Origin: Pseudomonadota bacterium
GTDB lineage: Bacteria > Pseudomonadota > Gammaproteobacteria > Steroidobacterales > Steroidobacteraceae
Assembly: GCA_023428645.1 (NCBI GenBank)
Contig: JAEYXD010000132.1
Span: 1-5,717 of the forward strand
Reading direction: 5' to 3'
Length of the DNA: 5,717 nt
This document shows, piece after piece, positions 1-5,717 of the stretch. The position numbers and the translations under genes are program-made. Numbering within the stretch: position 1 is the first letter of the stretch; each line of letters starts with the position of its first letter. The notes below the pieces were generated by a model that made no database searches, had not been told where the DNA came from, and saw nothing but the letters and a program-made list of their open reading frames with translations.

Positions 1-690
1 CAGATGGACCAGGTTGCCATGCGAGTCGCCGAGCAACTGCACCTCGACATGCCGCGCGCGGCGGATGAGCTTCTCGAGATAGACCTCGTCGTTGCCGAAC
101 GCGGCCTTCGCTTCGCGCCGCGCGGCCGCGACGAGCTCGAGCAACTCGCCCTCGTGCTCGACGACGCGCATGCCACGGCCGCCGCCGCCCCAGCTCGCCT
201 TGAGCATGACCGGCAGCCCGACCCCACGGGCGAGCGCGAGCACCGCCTGCTCGTCGCGCGGCAATGGGCCGGTTGCCGGCATGACGGGGACCCCGGCCTC
301 GACCGCGAGATTGCGCGCGGTGACCTTGTTGCCGAGCCGGCGCATCATCTCCGCCGTGGGGCCGATGAAAATGATGCCCGCACGCGCACAGGCTTCGGCA
401 AGCTCCGGATTCTCCGAGAGAAAACCGTACCCAGGGTGGATGGCGTCGACCTTCGCCGCGCGCGCAACGCGCACGATGTCCTCGATATCCAGATACGCAT
501 CGACGGGCGACTTGCCAGCGCCGACCATGTAGCTCTCGTCCGCTTTCGTCCGATGCAGCGAGAAGCGGTCTTCATGCGAGAACACGGCGACGGTGCGGAT
601 GCTGAGCTCGGCCGCCGCGCGCATGACGCGAATGGCAATCTCGCCGCGATTCGCGACGAGCAGGGTCTTGATGGGATGTCGATCGATCAT
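1..690 (-). CDS. pyc: Pyruvate carboxylase, N-terminal biotin-carboxylase part (truncated by window edge)
   Basis: The visible 230 codons are the N-terminal biotin-carboxylase region of a biotin-dependent carboxylase. In this family it uses ATP and bicarbonate to carboxylate biotin; in pyruvate carboxylase the carboxyl group then goes to pyruvate, giving oxaloacetate in the cytoplasm. Visible motifs are LLVANRGEIAIR (residues 10-21), HPGYGFLSEN (85-94), FIGPTAEM (108-115) and the ATP-grasp glycine-rich loop KASWGGGGRGMRVV (164-177). Pyruvate carboxylase is preferred over acetyl-CoA carboxylase AccC because of HRTKADESYMVG (46-57), SPVDAYLDIE (61-70), LGNKVTARNLA (119-129) and RHVEVQLLGDSHGNLVHL (213-230). 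The ATG at 690 is preceded in frame by TGA at 700-702 with no other start between, so the start is well fixed, although the ribosome site is weak. The rest of the biotin-carboxylase region, the carboxyltransferase and the biotin-carrier domain would lie beyond position 1. A propionyl- or methylcrotonyl-type subunit is the less likely alternative. Confidence 0.88.
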   Translation of the reverse strand, partial: MIDRHPIKTLLVANRGEIAIRVMRAAAELSIRTVAVFSHEDRFSLHRTKADESYMVGAGKSPVDAYLDIEDIVRVARAAKVDAIHPGYGFLSENPELAEACARAGIIFIGPTAEMMRRLGNKVTARNLAVEAGVPVMPATGPLPRDEQAVLALARGVGLPVMLKASWGGGGRGMRVVEHEGELLELVAAARREAKAAFGNDEVYLEKLIRRARHVEVQLLGDSHGNLVHL

Positions 691-764
691 TTCGCAGGGT
701 CACTCGGTCCGGTCGGGGTCGAAAAACGCGGGCCGAACTTTGCAGCACGAGACTGGCTTCGTAA

Positions 765-780
765 ATCGAAACCTTTCGAT
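765..780. promoter_or_regulatory. 16-bp palindrome upstream of pyruvate carboxylase
   Basis: ATCGAAA-CC-TTTCGAT is a perfect 7-bp inverted repeat around a 2-bp centre. It lies 75-90 bp upstream of the carboxylase start codon. The size and symmetry fit a dimeric repressor or activator site, but I cannot name the protein. It could also be a chance palindrome. Confidence 0.35.
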
Positions 781-801
781 CGCGATGCCATGACACGCAT
801 T

Positions 802-820
802 GCAAAATGCCGCATTTTGC
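802..820. promoter_or_regulatory. 19-bp palindrome upstream of pyruvate carboxylase
   Basis: GCAAAATGC-C-GCATTTTGC is a perfect 9-bp inverted repeat with a single central base, 112-130 bp upstream of the carboxylase start. Its AT-rich arms stand out from the GC-rich surroundings. A stem with a 1-base loop would not fold well as RNA, so a DNA operator is the more natural reading. It sits 21 bp from the 765-780 palindrome, about two helical turns edge to edge. Confidence 0.45.
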
Positions 821-872
821 GGCCCGGCCGCAGAGTGACCCCGGGCTGTAACCCGTTCGTGTGCCGAGGATG

Positions 873-891
873 GCGAGCGCTTCGTGCTCGC
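873..891. repeat. Small inverted repeat (6-bp stem)
   Basis: GCGAGC and GCTCGC flank a 7-base loop. It lies between the stronger hairpin at 936-970 and the palindromes near the carboxylase. It may be a minor secondary structure in the tail of the receptor transcript or simply chance in GC-rich DNA. Confidence 0.25.
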
Positions 892-935
892 GGGCCAGAG
901 AATCGGCCTCGATGCGCCGCCGCTCGCGACTCCCT

Positions 936-970
936 GAGCGTGCCGCCGTCTGGAGTTCGGCGGCACGCTC
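936..970 (-). terminator. Strong hairpin after the TonB receptor stop, probable transcription end
   Basis: GAGCGTGCCGCCG (936-948) pairs perfectly with CGGCGGCACGCTC (958-970) around a 9-base loop, giving a 13-bp GC-rich stem. On the minus strand it begins 14 bases past the receptor TAG at 985-987, where a terminator is expected. No run of U follows on the minus-strand RNA, so it is not a classic intrinsic terminator. It may act with Rho or protect the 3' end. Confidence 0.6.
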
Positions 971-984
971 TATCTCAACGCTCG

Positions 985-3858
985 CTACTCGAACGAGAGA
1001 ACCGCTTCCGCGTAGTACTGGCGACCGAACGGATCGCCGAGACGCGTTTCGAGACCGCCGATCACCGGCAGGCGATCCGGCATCGCATTGGTCACATTCG
1101 AAGAACCGATCGCGAAGTCGACCTGGCCGAAGGACAGGTTCTGGAACGAGTAGCCGTAGCGAACGTCGTACGTCGTGAACGAACTGATCCGATCCGGGAT
1201 CGCCGCGCCTGGCTCCACCGCCGCATCGAATTTCACGCCATCGCTGTACTTCGCCGTAATGGCCGCGCTGTGGTTGCCGAGCGCCCAGGCAGCACGGAAG
1301 TTGTGCTTCCATTGCGGCAACGGCGGCGCGAGGTTCGTCTGCCCGTTCTGCAGCCCCACGGCATCGACGGTCACCTTATCGAAGCTCGTGTATTCGTACT
1401 TCGCGTAGTACGTGCTCGAGAGCTGTGTGCTGAAGAAGCCGAAATTGCCGACATCGAAGGAGTACTTCAGCTTCGCGTCGAACACGTCCACCTCGTTGGA
1501 CGACAGGTTCTCGTAGGTGCGCGTCACCGAGCCCAGCGGATTGATGCCGCTCGGCTGCAGCCCGCCGCGCTGGATCGCCGGGTCCATGTTGTTCGCGAAC
1601 CAGGCTTCTCTCAAAGCGGCATGCGTGAAGCGGTTGTACGTCGCCGCCGTCAAGTTGTTCGCGATGAGGAAGTTCGAGAAGTCGCGATTGAGCAGATCCG
1701 CCGCCGTCAGTTGCAGGATGCGGTCGACGTACTTGATCTGCTGGTAGTCCAGGCTGAACTCCAGATCGTCGATGAATTCCCAGCTGAAGCCGACGTTGTA
1801 GATCGTCGAATCCTCGGGCTTGAGGTCCGGATTGCCGTTGAAACAGCTCGTCGAGCCCGCGATCGTCACGGCCGGCGCGCCATTTTGCGCCGGATAGAAC
1901 GCGTCGTTGCCCGTGAACACCTCCGAGCAACTGGGGCTCTCCTGCACGAGCATCTGCGTGGGTTCCGGCGCGAGGAATCCCTTGCCGTACGACGCGCGGA
2001 ACGCGAGCGAACGGAAGGGCTCGTAGCGCAGGGCGACTTTCGGGCTCGTGGCCGTCAGGTCGAGATCGACGAAGTCCTCGTGACGCCCGGCGATCTGCAT
2101 CGTCAAGTTGTCGAGGATCGGCACGCTCAGCTCGGCGAACACCGAGCGAACCTGGCTCTCCGTGATGACCGTACCGTTCGGCACGAGGAACAGATCGACG
2201 TTGTAGTCATTGCGGGCCATCGCCGCGGGGCCGGTCGGATCCCATTGCTTCTGCTCGCGCACCTGTAAGCCGAACGCCATCGAGAGCGCGCCCGCGGGCA
2301 AGTCGAACAGCTCGCCGGTGACGATGGACTCGGCGAACTGCAAGCGCTCACGCTCCGACTCGTGGGCATCGGACACCCACAGCCAGTCGACCAGCTGCTG
2401 GCTGTTCGCCCGCGACGGGTTGTAGCCCGTGCTGATCACATTGCCGTTGGGACCGTAGACGACGGGTGCGCGCGGGTCGGAATTGCCGAATGGATTCCAG
2501 TACTCGTTCCCGTTCGGCCCACCCCGCCCTTCCAGCGCCGCTTGCATGCGGTCCATCAGCGGCGCATAGCCAAAGTTCTTCGTGCGGATCGTCTGCGTGC
2601 TGATCCAGGTCTCGCCGCTCCAACTCGTGTCGCCGATGTCGTACGTCAGGCCGAGCTTGTAGCGGTCCGTGATGTATCTGTTCTTGCTGTTCGTCGCGCC
2701 GCGGTGATCGAAGTGGCTCGGCAGCGTTCCGTAATGCGTGAACGGCCGCCAGCCCGAGCCGCCGACACCGCCCATGCGCAAGAGGCTGCCGGATTCATTG
2801 CCGGGGTTGTGCTCCGGCACGAACAGCTTCGTGTTGTTGGCCGTCAGCGCGGTCGAGGGCGAGGTGATGGTCGTCGAGGTGCGCCAATCGCCGTTGGCCT
2901 GGAATTCGACGTTCACCTTGTCGTTGATCGGATAGACCATGCTCAAGTAGACGTTGTAATCCTCGGCGGGCCGCGCGTAGTCGTGGAATTGACCGTATTC
3001 GAACAGGCAGGTCGGATTCGTGGCGGTACCGCCGCGAATGCCGCTCGGGAATGAGTCCTGCAGGCCGTCGTCCTCGTGACCTTGATTGAACGTGCCGCAC
3101 GCCGGGTCGCGATAAATGCCCGAGCCGCTCGACATGCGCGTGTACACGCCGGGATTGCCGCTCACGGTCTGGTCGTAGTCGGCGCGCAAGAACTCGGGAC
3201 GCTCGACGCGATACAACGCCGTCTTCTTCGAATAGTCCGCGGCGAACACGACGTCCAGCGCGTCGAAGAACGTATGCCCCGCGAGCAGCGAGTACTTCGG
3301 TTGATGGAAATCGTTGCCCTGGTCCTGGTTGTAGAACAGGCGCGTCTTCACGCCTTCGAACCGCTTCACCGGAATGATGTTCACGACGCCCGCGACGGCG
3401 TCGGTGCCGTACAACGCGGCGCCGCCATCGAGCACGACTTCGAAGCGCGCCATCGCGAGCTCCGGCACGACCGTGCCGATCGAGCTGTCGACGATGCGCC
3501 GTCCATCGAACAGCGTCAGCGTGCTGCCGGTGCCCAGGCCGCGGATGTTGAACGTCGCGGAATTCGAACTCTGCGTGCCGTCCTGCGTGCCGAGCACGTT
3601 CGCGACCGTGTCGGTGTTCTGCGTGAACGTGAGGTCACGAATGAAGTTGCCGAGCGTCGGGGCCCCCGACTGCGTCACGGCCGCGGAATCGATCACCTCC
3701 GTCGGCGAGGGCGCGTTGAAGGTGTCGCGCTTGATGTAGGAGCCGGTGACGACGATCTCCTCGCGTGCCTCCTGCGCGTTGCCCTGGGACGCAAATAGCG
3801 CCATGGATACCGCCGTCGCTAGCGACAGGCTTTTGTTTTCTGATCGAGCATGCTGCAT
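985..3858 (-). CDS. TonB-dependent outer-membrane receptor
   Basis: This 957-residue protein is an outer-membrane gated channel that imports a ligand using energy passed by TonB-ExbB-ExbD. A signal peptide is visible at residues 1-28: a charged start, the hydrophobic stretch LSLATAVSMALFA, and probable cleavage after GNA. A TonB-box-like EEIVVTGS follows at 33-40. The plug domain spans roughly 45-165 and includes SATFNIRGLG (100-109), TLTLFDGRR (113-121) and ALYGTDAVAGVVNII (148-162). The remainder is a 22-strand-type beta-barrel by family, with the familiar NPDLKPE at 676-682 and a closing block GDPFGRQYYAEAVLSFE (941-957). The length fits the large receptors of Proteobacteria. Only four cysteines are visible (254, 284, 644, 672), in two pairs that could form loop disulfides. 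The last residue is Glu after Phe, whereas the family usually ends in Phe. The ATG at 3858 is chosen over an in-frame TTG at 3873 because a good ribosome site sits just before the ATG. The substrate cannot be read from the sequence; a corrinoid is possible given the neighbouring BtuF-like gene, but siderophores, sugars or peptides are not excluded. Confidence 0.95.
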   Translation of the reverse strand: MQHARSENKSLSLATAVSMALFASQGNAQEAREEIVVTGSYIKRDTFNAPSPTEVIDSAAVTQSGAPTLGNFIRDLTFTQNTDTVANVLGTQDGTQSSNSATFNIRGLGTGSTLTLFDGRRIVDSSIGTVVPELAMARFEVVLDGGAALYGTDAVAGVVNIIPVKRFEGVKTRLFYNQDQGNDFHQPKYSLLAGHTFFDALDVVFAADYSKKTALYRVERPEFLRADYDQTVSGNPGVYTRMSSGSGIYRDPACGTFNQGHEDDGLQDSFPSGIRGGTATNPTCLFEYGQFHDYARPAEDYNVYLSMVYPINDKVNVEFQANGDWRTSTTITSPSTALTANNTKLFVPEHNPGNESGSLLRMGGVGGSGWRPFTHYGTLPSHFDHRGATNSKNRYITDRYKLGLTYDIGDTSWSGETWISTQTIRTKNFGYAPLMDRMQAALEGRGGPNGNEYWNPFGNSDPRAPVVYGPNGNVISTGYNPSRANSQQLVDWLWVSDAHESERERLQFAESIVTGELFDLPAGALSMAFGLQVREQKQWDPTGPAAMARNDYNVDLFLVPNGTVITESQVRSVFAELSVPILDNLTMQIAGRHEDFVDLDLTATSPKVALRYEPFRSLAFRASYGKGFLAPEPTQMLVQESPSCSEVFTGNDAFYPAQNGAPAVTIAGSTSCFNGNPDLKPEDSTIYNVGFSWEFIDDLEFSLDYQQIKYVDRILQLTAADLLNRDFSNFLIANNLTAATYNRFTHAALREAWFANNMDPAIQRGGLQPSGINPLGSVTRTYENLSSNEVDVFDAKLKYSFDVGNFGFFSTQLSSTYYAKYEYTSFDKVTVDAVGLQNGQTNLAPPLPQWKHNFRAAWALGNHSAAITAKYSDGVKFDAAVEPGAAIPDRISSFTTYDVRYGYSFQNLSFGQVDFAIGSSNVTNAMPDRLPVIGGLETRLGDPFGRQYYAEAVLSFE

Positions 3859-4385
3859 GTCCACTTCCCCCAATCTAATTCTGGATGCTCGCCGCGCTCA
3901 CGCGCTGGCTTGTTCGAACGGAACGAAGTTTTTCTGCTTGGGTCCTCCCAAAGGGCGAATTGAATCGAGTCGACCGCGCACACGATGCGCACGCGCTGCC
4001 AACGTCCGCTACGTAGCCCCATACGTATTGGTCGAAACTCGCGGCGTATTCCCCATTTTCCGCCGCGCAGTATTCCGCCTCGACGCTCATTGCTGTGTCA
4101 ACGGTCCGGCGCCGCACCGCCGCGACAACGAACGACGCATTTGCACGCATCGCTGCAACTACTTGCAGAGCTGGAAAGGCGGGAAATTCGGCGCTTTGAA
4201 ATGGGTGTCCGCGCGCGTCACGCCGCGTCTTCGCGCGCACTGTTGACGAGTTCTTTGCAGACTCGCTGTCAAAACTTTTTTTTCGCGCACCGCCGCGTCG
4301 GACACGGGACCTTGCGTGCGCGTGTAAATTTAACCGGTAGTTCGCACGATCATGGTGCGCGACCGCGCGGTGTGACCGACCGCCG
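3859..4385. other. 527-bp intergenic region upstream of the TonB receptor
   Basis: This stretch separates the BtuF-like gene from the receptor and has no gene I can support. It should hold the receptor promoter. Two minus-strand TTGACA boxes are visible, at 4096-4101 and 4267-4272, but neither has a convincing -10 element at 16-18 bp, so no promoter is called. Other visible items are a T8 run on the plus strand (4276-4283), the AT-rich palindrome TAAATTTA (4324-4331) and a 5-bp hairpin CGCAC/GTGCG near 4342-4358, past the BtuF-like stop. None makes a convincing terminator. A minus-strand reading frame at 3875-4240 (GTG start, about 121 codons) ends 16 bases before the receptor ATG but has no recognisable motif or ribosome site. 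I could not recognise a cobalamin riboswitch, a TPP riboswitch or a Fur-box-like repeat here. Confidence 0.6.
3864..3871 (-). promoter_or_regulatory. Ribosome binding site of the TonB receptor (decides the start)
   Basis: On the minus strand GGGGGAAG is followed by 5 bases and then ATG at 3858. This purine-rich stretch overlaps the alternative TTG codon at 3871-3873, so the TTG is probably not the start. Confidence 0.65.
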
Positions 4386-5207
4386 TCAACGGCTCCGCTG
4401 CCAGCGATCGAGGACTCGATGAAGCTGCCGCACGCCGTCCGTCAATGCCGCGGGCCCCGGCTGCAGAATCAGCGAGGACTTCACTTCGTGAATCTCGCCG
4501 CTGGCGATCGCGGGAATCGCGCTCCAGCCCGGACGCCCGCTGACCCGTTCGGGTCGAAATTTCTTGCCGCACCAGGACCCGAAGATGACATCGGGCGCGC
4601 GCGCGATGACGTCGCCCGGATCCGCCAGGATGCGATCTCGCGCCAATGAGCACGGCGCCCGTTCCGGAAAGCACTCCTCGCCGCCGGCGATCTCGACCAA
4701 CTCCGAAACCCAGCGGCTGCCGACGATGAGCGGATCGTCCCATTCCTCGAAGTACACCCTCGGCCGGCGCACGAAGTTCGCCGCGGCGGCGCGGATGCTG
4801 TCCAGATTGCGTTGCAGATCGGCCGCGAGCGCTTCTGCCTTCGCCTGACAACCGACCATGCCGCCGAGCATCCTGATCATGCGCAGGATGCCGCTCACGT
4901 CGCGATGATTGAACACATGGACCTCGATCCCTCGCCGCACGAGGTCAGCGGCGATGTCGGCCTGTAGATCCGAGAAGCCGAGCACCAGATCCGGCTGCAG
5001 CGCCAGGATGCGGTCGATCTTCGCGCTGATGAACGCGGACACCTTGGGCTTTTCCTTGCGCGCCCGCTCGGGCCGCACGGTGAAGCCGGAGATGCCGACG
5101 ATGCGCGCGTCCTCGCCGAGGAGGTACAGCGTCTCGGTCGTCTCCTCGGTGAGGCAGACGATTCGCGAGGGGTAATCACGCGACGGTGCTGAGAATGTGG
5201 AGGACAT
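4386..5207 (-). CDS. BtuF-like cobalamin-binding protein without signal peptide
   Basis: This 273-residue protein belongs to the helical-backbone substrate-binding family of BtuF (COG0614-like), whose members bind vitamin B12, haem or iron chelates between two lobes. The N-lobe shows RIVCLTEETTETLYLLGE (15-32), IVGISGFT (36-43) and PDLVLGFSDLQADI (72-85). The linking helix is roughly 104-142. The C-lobe shows RVYFEEWDDPLIVGSRWVSE (150-169), IAGGEECFPE (173-182), APDVIFGSWCGKKFRPER (204-221) and ILQPGPAALTDG (247-258). The near-continuous match to what I recall of proteobacterial proteins annotated as cobalamin-binding makes the family secure; the ligand is inferred. The N-terminus MSSTFSAPSRDYPSRIV has no hydrophobic segment, and an in-frame TAA at 5232-5234 with no start codon in between rules out a longer secreted form. 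The protein therefore looks cytoplasmic, unlike E. coli BtuF, and it has five cysteines. AAGG about 11 bases before the ATG is a modest ribosome site. No BtuC or BtuD gene is visible in the window. Confidence 0.85.
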   Translation of the reverse strand: MSSTFSAPSRDYPSRIVCLTEETTETLYLLGEDARIVGISGFTVRPERARKEKPKVSAFISAKIDRILALQPDLVLGFSDLQADIAADLVRRGIEVHVFNHRDVSGILRMIRMLGGMVGCQAKAEALAADLQRNLDSIRAAAANFVRRPRVYFEEWDDPLIVGSRWVSELVEIAGGEECFPERAPCSLARDRILADPGDVIARAPDVIFGSWCGKKFRPERVSGRPGWSAIPAIASGEIHEVKSSLILQPGPAALTDGVRQLHRVLDRWQRSR

Positions 5208-5387
5208 TGCAGTTAAGCCCTTGTAGTCGAGTTACCGACAGACCGCTGCCCTGACGCGCTGGCCACGGCACCCACGCGCTGTCGACTCTGCGCGAAGAGG
5301 CGACTGAAGTCCCAGATTTGCGGACTCGTGTCGCACTTCGAGGGGCGCTCGGCGAACAATCGCGCTTCACTTTGAAAACCGTCGACT
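5208..5387. promoter_or_regulatory. Divergent intergenic region with a hairpin
   Basis: This 180-bp gap lies between the BtuF-like gene (minus) and the membrane-protein gene (plus) and should hold both promoters. I see no convincing -35/-10 pair on either strand. One structure stands out: GTCGACTCT (5281-5289) and AGAGGCGAC (5296-5304) pair at 8 of 9 positions around a 6-base loop, about 75-97 bp upstream of the BtuF-like start. The conserved boxes of a cobalamin riboswitch were looked for on the minus strand and not found. Confidence 0.4.
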
Positions 5388-5717
5388 GTGCCGAGCCTCA
5401 CCTCTCTCATCGCGCGCTGTTACGCTCCGCGGATTCGCCTGTCCATTACATGGCGACTCGGGTTGTCGTTCGTGGCCGTCGCGATCCTCGCCGCGGCCGC
5501 GAACTTCATGGTGGCCGATGGCGGCGTGTTCATCACGCGAACGAACGTCGTGCTGCCGCCGCGGAGCACTGACGCTCCCGCATCACCTCTGCCGTCCGTC
5601 GCGCAACCTCCGGCATCGGAGCCTCTGAACGGGCGCGCGCTGGAAATCGCGATCGATCGTTATGCAAGCGCCGTCCTCGACCGCGCCCAAGCGAACACGA
5701 GCGATACGAACGAGCAC
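5388..5717 (+). CDS. Unrecognised protein with N-terminal membrane segment (partial, runs off right edge)
   Basis: An open frame runs from a stop at 5373-5375 through the right edge with no further stop, at least 110 codons from the GTG at 5388. I do not recognise the family. What is visible is a basic N-terminus with RIRLSITWR (15-23), one strongly hydrophobic segment LGLSFVAVAILAAAANFMVA (24-43), a proline- and alanine-rich stretch (57-79), and a probably helical part GRALEIAIDRYASAVLDRAQ (82-101) at the cut. This plan, with a positive-inside membrane anchor followed by an extracytoplasmic linker and helix, is common in membrane sensors such as chemoreceptors, histidine kinases and diguanylate cyclases, but no signalling domain is in view. 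The frame has no ATG. GTG 5388 is the most upstream candidate and has no clear ribosome site; CTG 5439 is another possibility, so the start is uncertain. The competing ATG frame at 5450-5572 closes after 41 codons from that ATG and encodes an arginine-rich peptide, which looks like a shadow. Confidence 0.6.
   Translation, partial: MPSLTSLIARCYAPRIRLSITWRLGLSFVAVAILAAAANFMVADGGVFITRTNVVLPPRSTDAPASPLPSVAQPPASEPLNGRALEIAIDRYASAVLDRAQANTSDTNEH

Noticed and set aside
572..1312. A 246-codon open frame on the minus strand across the carboxylase-receptor gap
   Set aside because: It overlaps two well-supported genes in another frame and bridges the hairpin and palindromes. It has no recognisable domain.
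4..2268. A 754-codon open frame on the plus strand
   Set aside because: It lies antisense to both pyruvate carboxylase and the TonB receptor and crosses their intergenic gap. Its arginine-, glutamate- and valine-rich make-up is typical of an antisense frame in GC-rich DNA, and no family motif is visible.
2362..3054. A 230-codon plus-strand frame inside the receptor gene, and a similar one at 3076-3798
   Set aside because: Both are antisense to a receptor whose plug and barrel motifs are unambiguous, and both show the arginine/valine/alanine bias of shadow frames.
3875..4240. A 121-codon minus-strand frame just upstream of the receptor
   Set aside because: It starts with GTG, lacks a clear ribosome site and matches no motif I recognise. 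Frames of this length are common by chance here. The nearness of its stop to the receptor start is suggestive but insufficient.
4276..4283. T8 run as an intrinsic terminator on the plus strand
   Set aside because: Only an imperfect stem precedes it and no plus-strand gene ends nearby. On the minus strand it reads as A8, which does not terminate transcription.
4362..4371. Palindrome ACCGCGCGGT downstream of the BtuF-like stop
   Set aside because: It has only 5-bp arms with no loop space, and such GC palindromes are frequent in this base composition.
5208..5460. Possible cobalamin riboswitch upstream of the BtuF-like gene
   Set aside because: The minus strand was read for the conserved B12-box and the GCCACTG-type element. 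Neither was found in a plausible arrangement; a covariance-model search would be decisive.

Overview
The window reads as a piece of chromosome from a high-GC Gram-negative bacterium. The main evidence is a large TonB-dependent outer-membrane receptor with a signal peptide and an N-terminal motif of the EIVVTGS type. The receptor style, the GC-rich codon use and the type of cobalamin-binding protein suggest a proteobacterium, perhaps a Gammaproteobacterium of the Steroidobacter/Xanthomonas sort. That placement is impression only; no taxonomic marker gene is present.

Layout: three genes lie on the minus strand, so transcription runs from high to low coordinates. They are a BtuF-like cobalamin-binding protein without a signal peptide (4386-5207), the TonB-dependent receptor (985-3858), and the N-terminal 230 codons of a pyruvate carboxylase (1-690, cut by the window edge). 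A fourth gene starts on the plus strand near 5388 and runs off the right edge. It encodes an unrecognised protein with one N-terminal membrane segment and is divergent from the BtuF-like gene.

The spaces between genes are large: 295 bp between carboxylase and receptor, 527 bp between receptor and BtuF-like gene, and 180 bp in the divergent gap. The minus-strand genes are therefore probably separate transcription units rather than one tight operon. The 691-984 gap carries a perfect 13-bp-stem hairpin just past the receptor stop (probable transcription end), a smaller hairpin, and two near-perfect palindromes in the carboxylase upstream region that could be operators.

Functional reading: the receptor imports an unidentified ligand through the outer membrane using TonB energy. 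The BtuF-like protein next to it makes a corrinoid one hypothesis for that ligand, but no cobalamin riboswitch was recognised and no BtuC/BtuD transporter genes are present in the window. Pyruvate carboxylase is an anaplerotic enzyme with no evident link to the other two. I found no CRISPR array, insertion sequence, tRNA or rRNA, and nothing that clearly amounts to an undescribed system. The most interesting items are the signal-less binding protein beside a TonB receptor and the paired palindromes upstream of the carboxylase.
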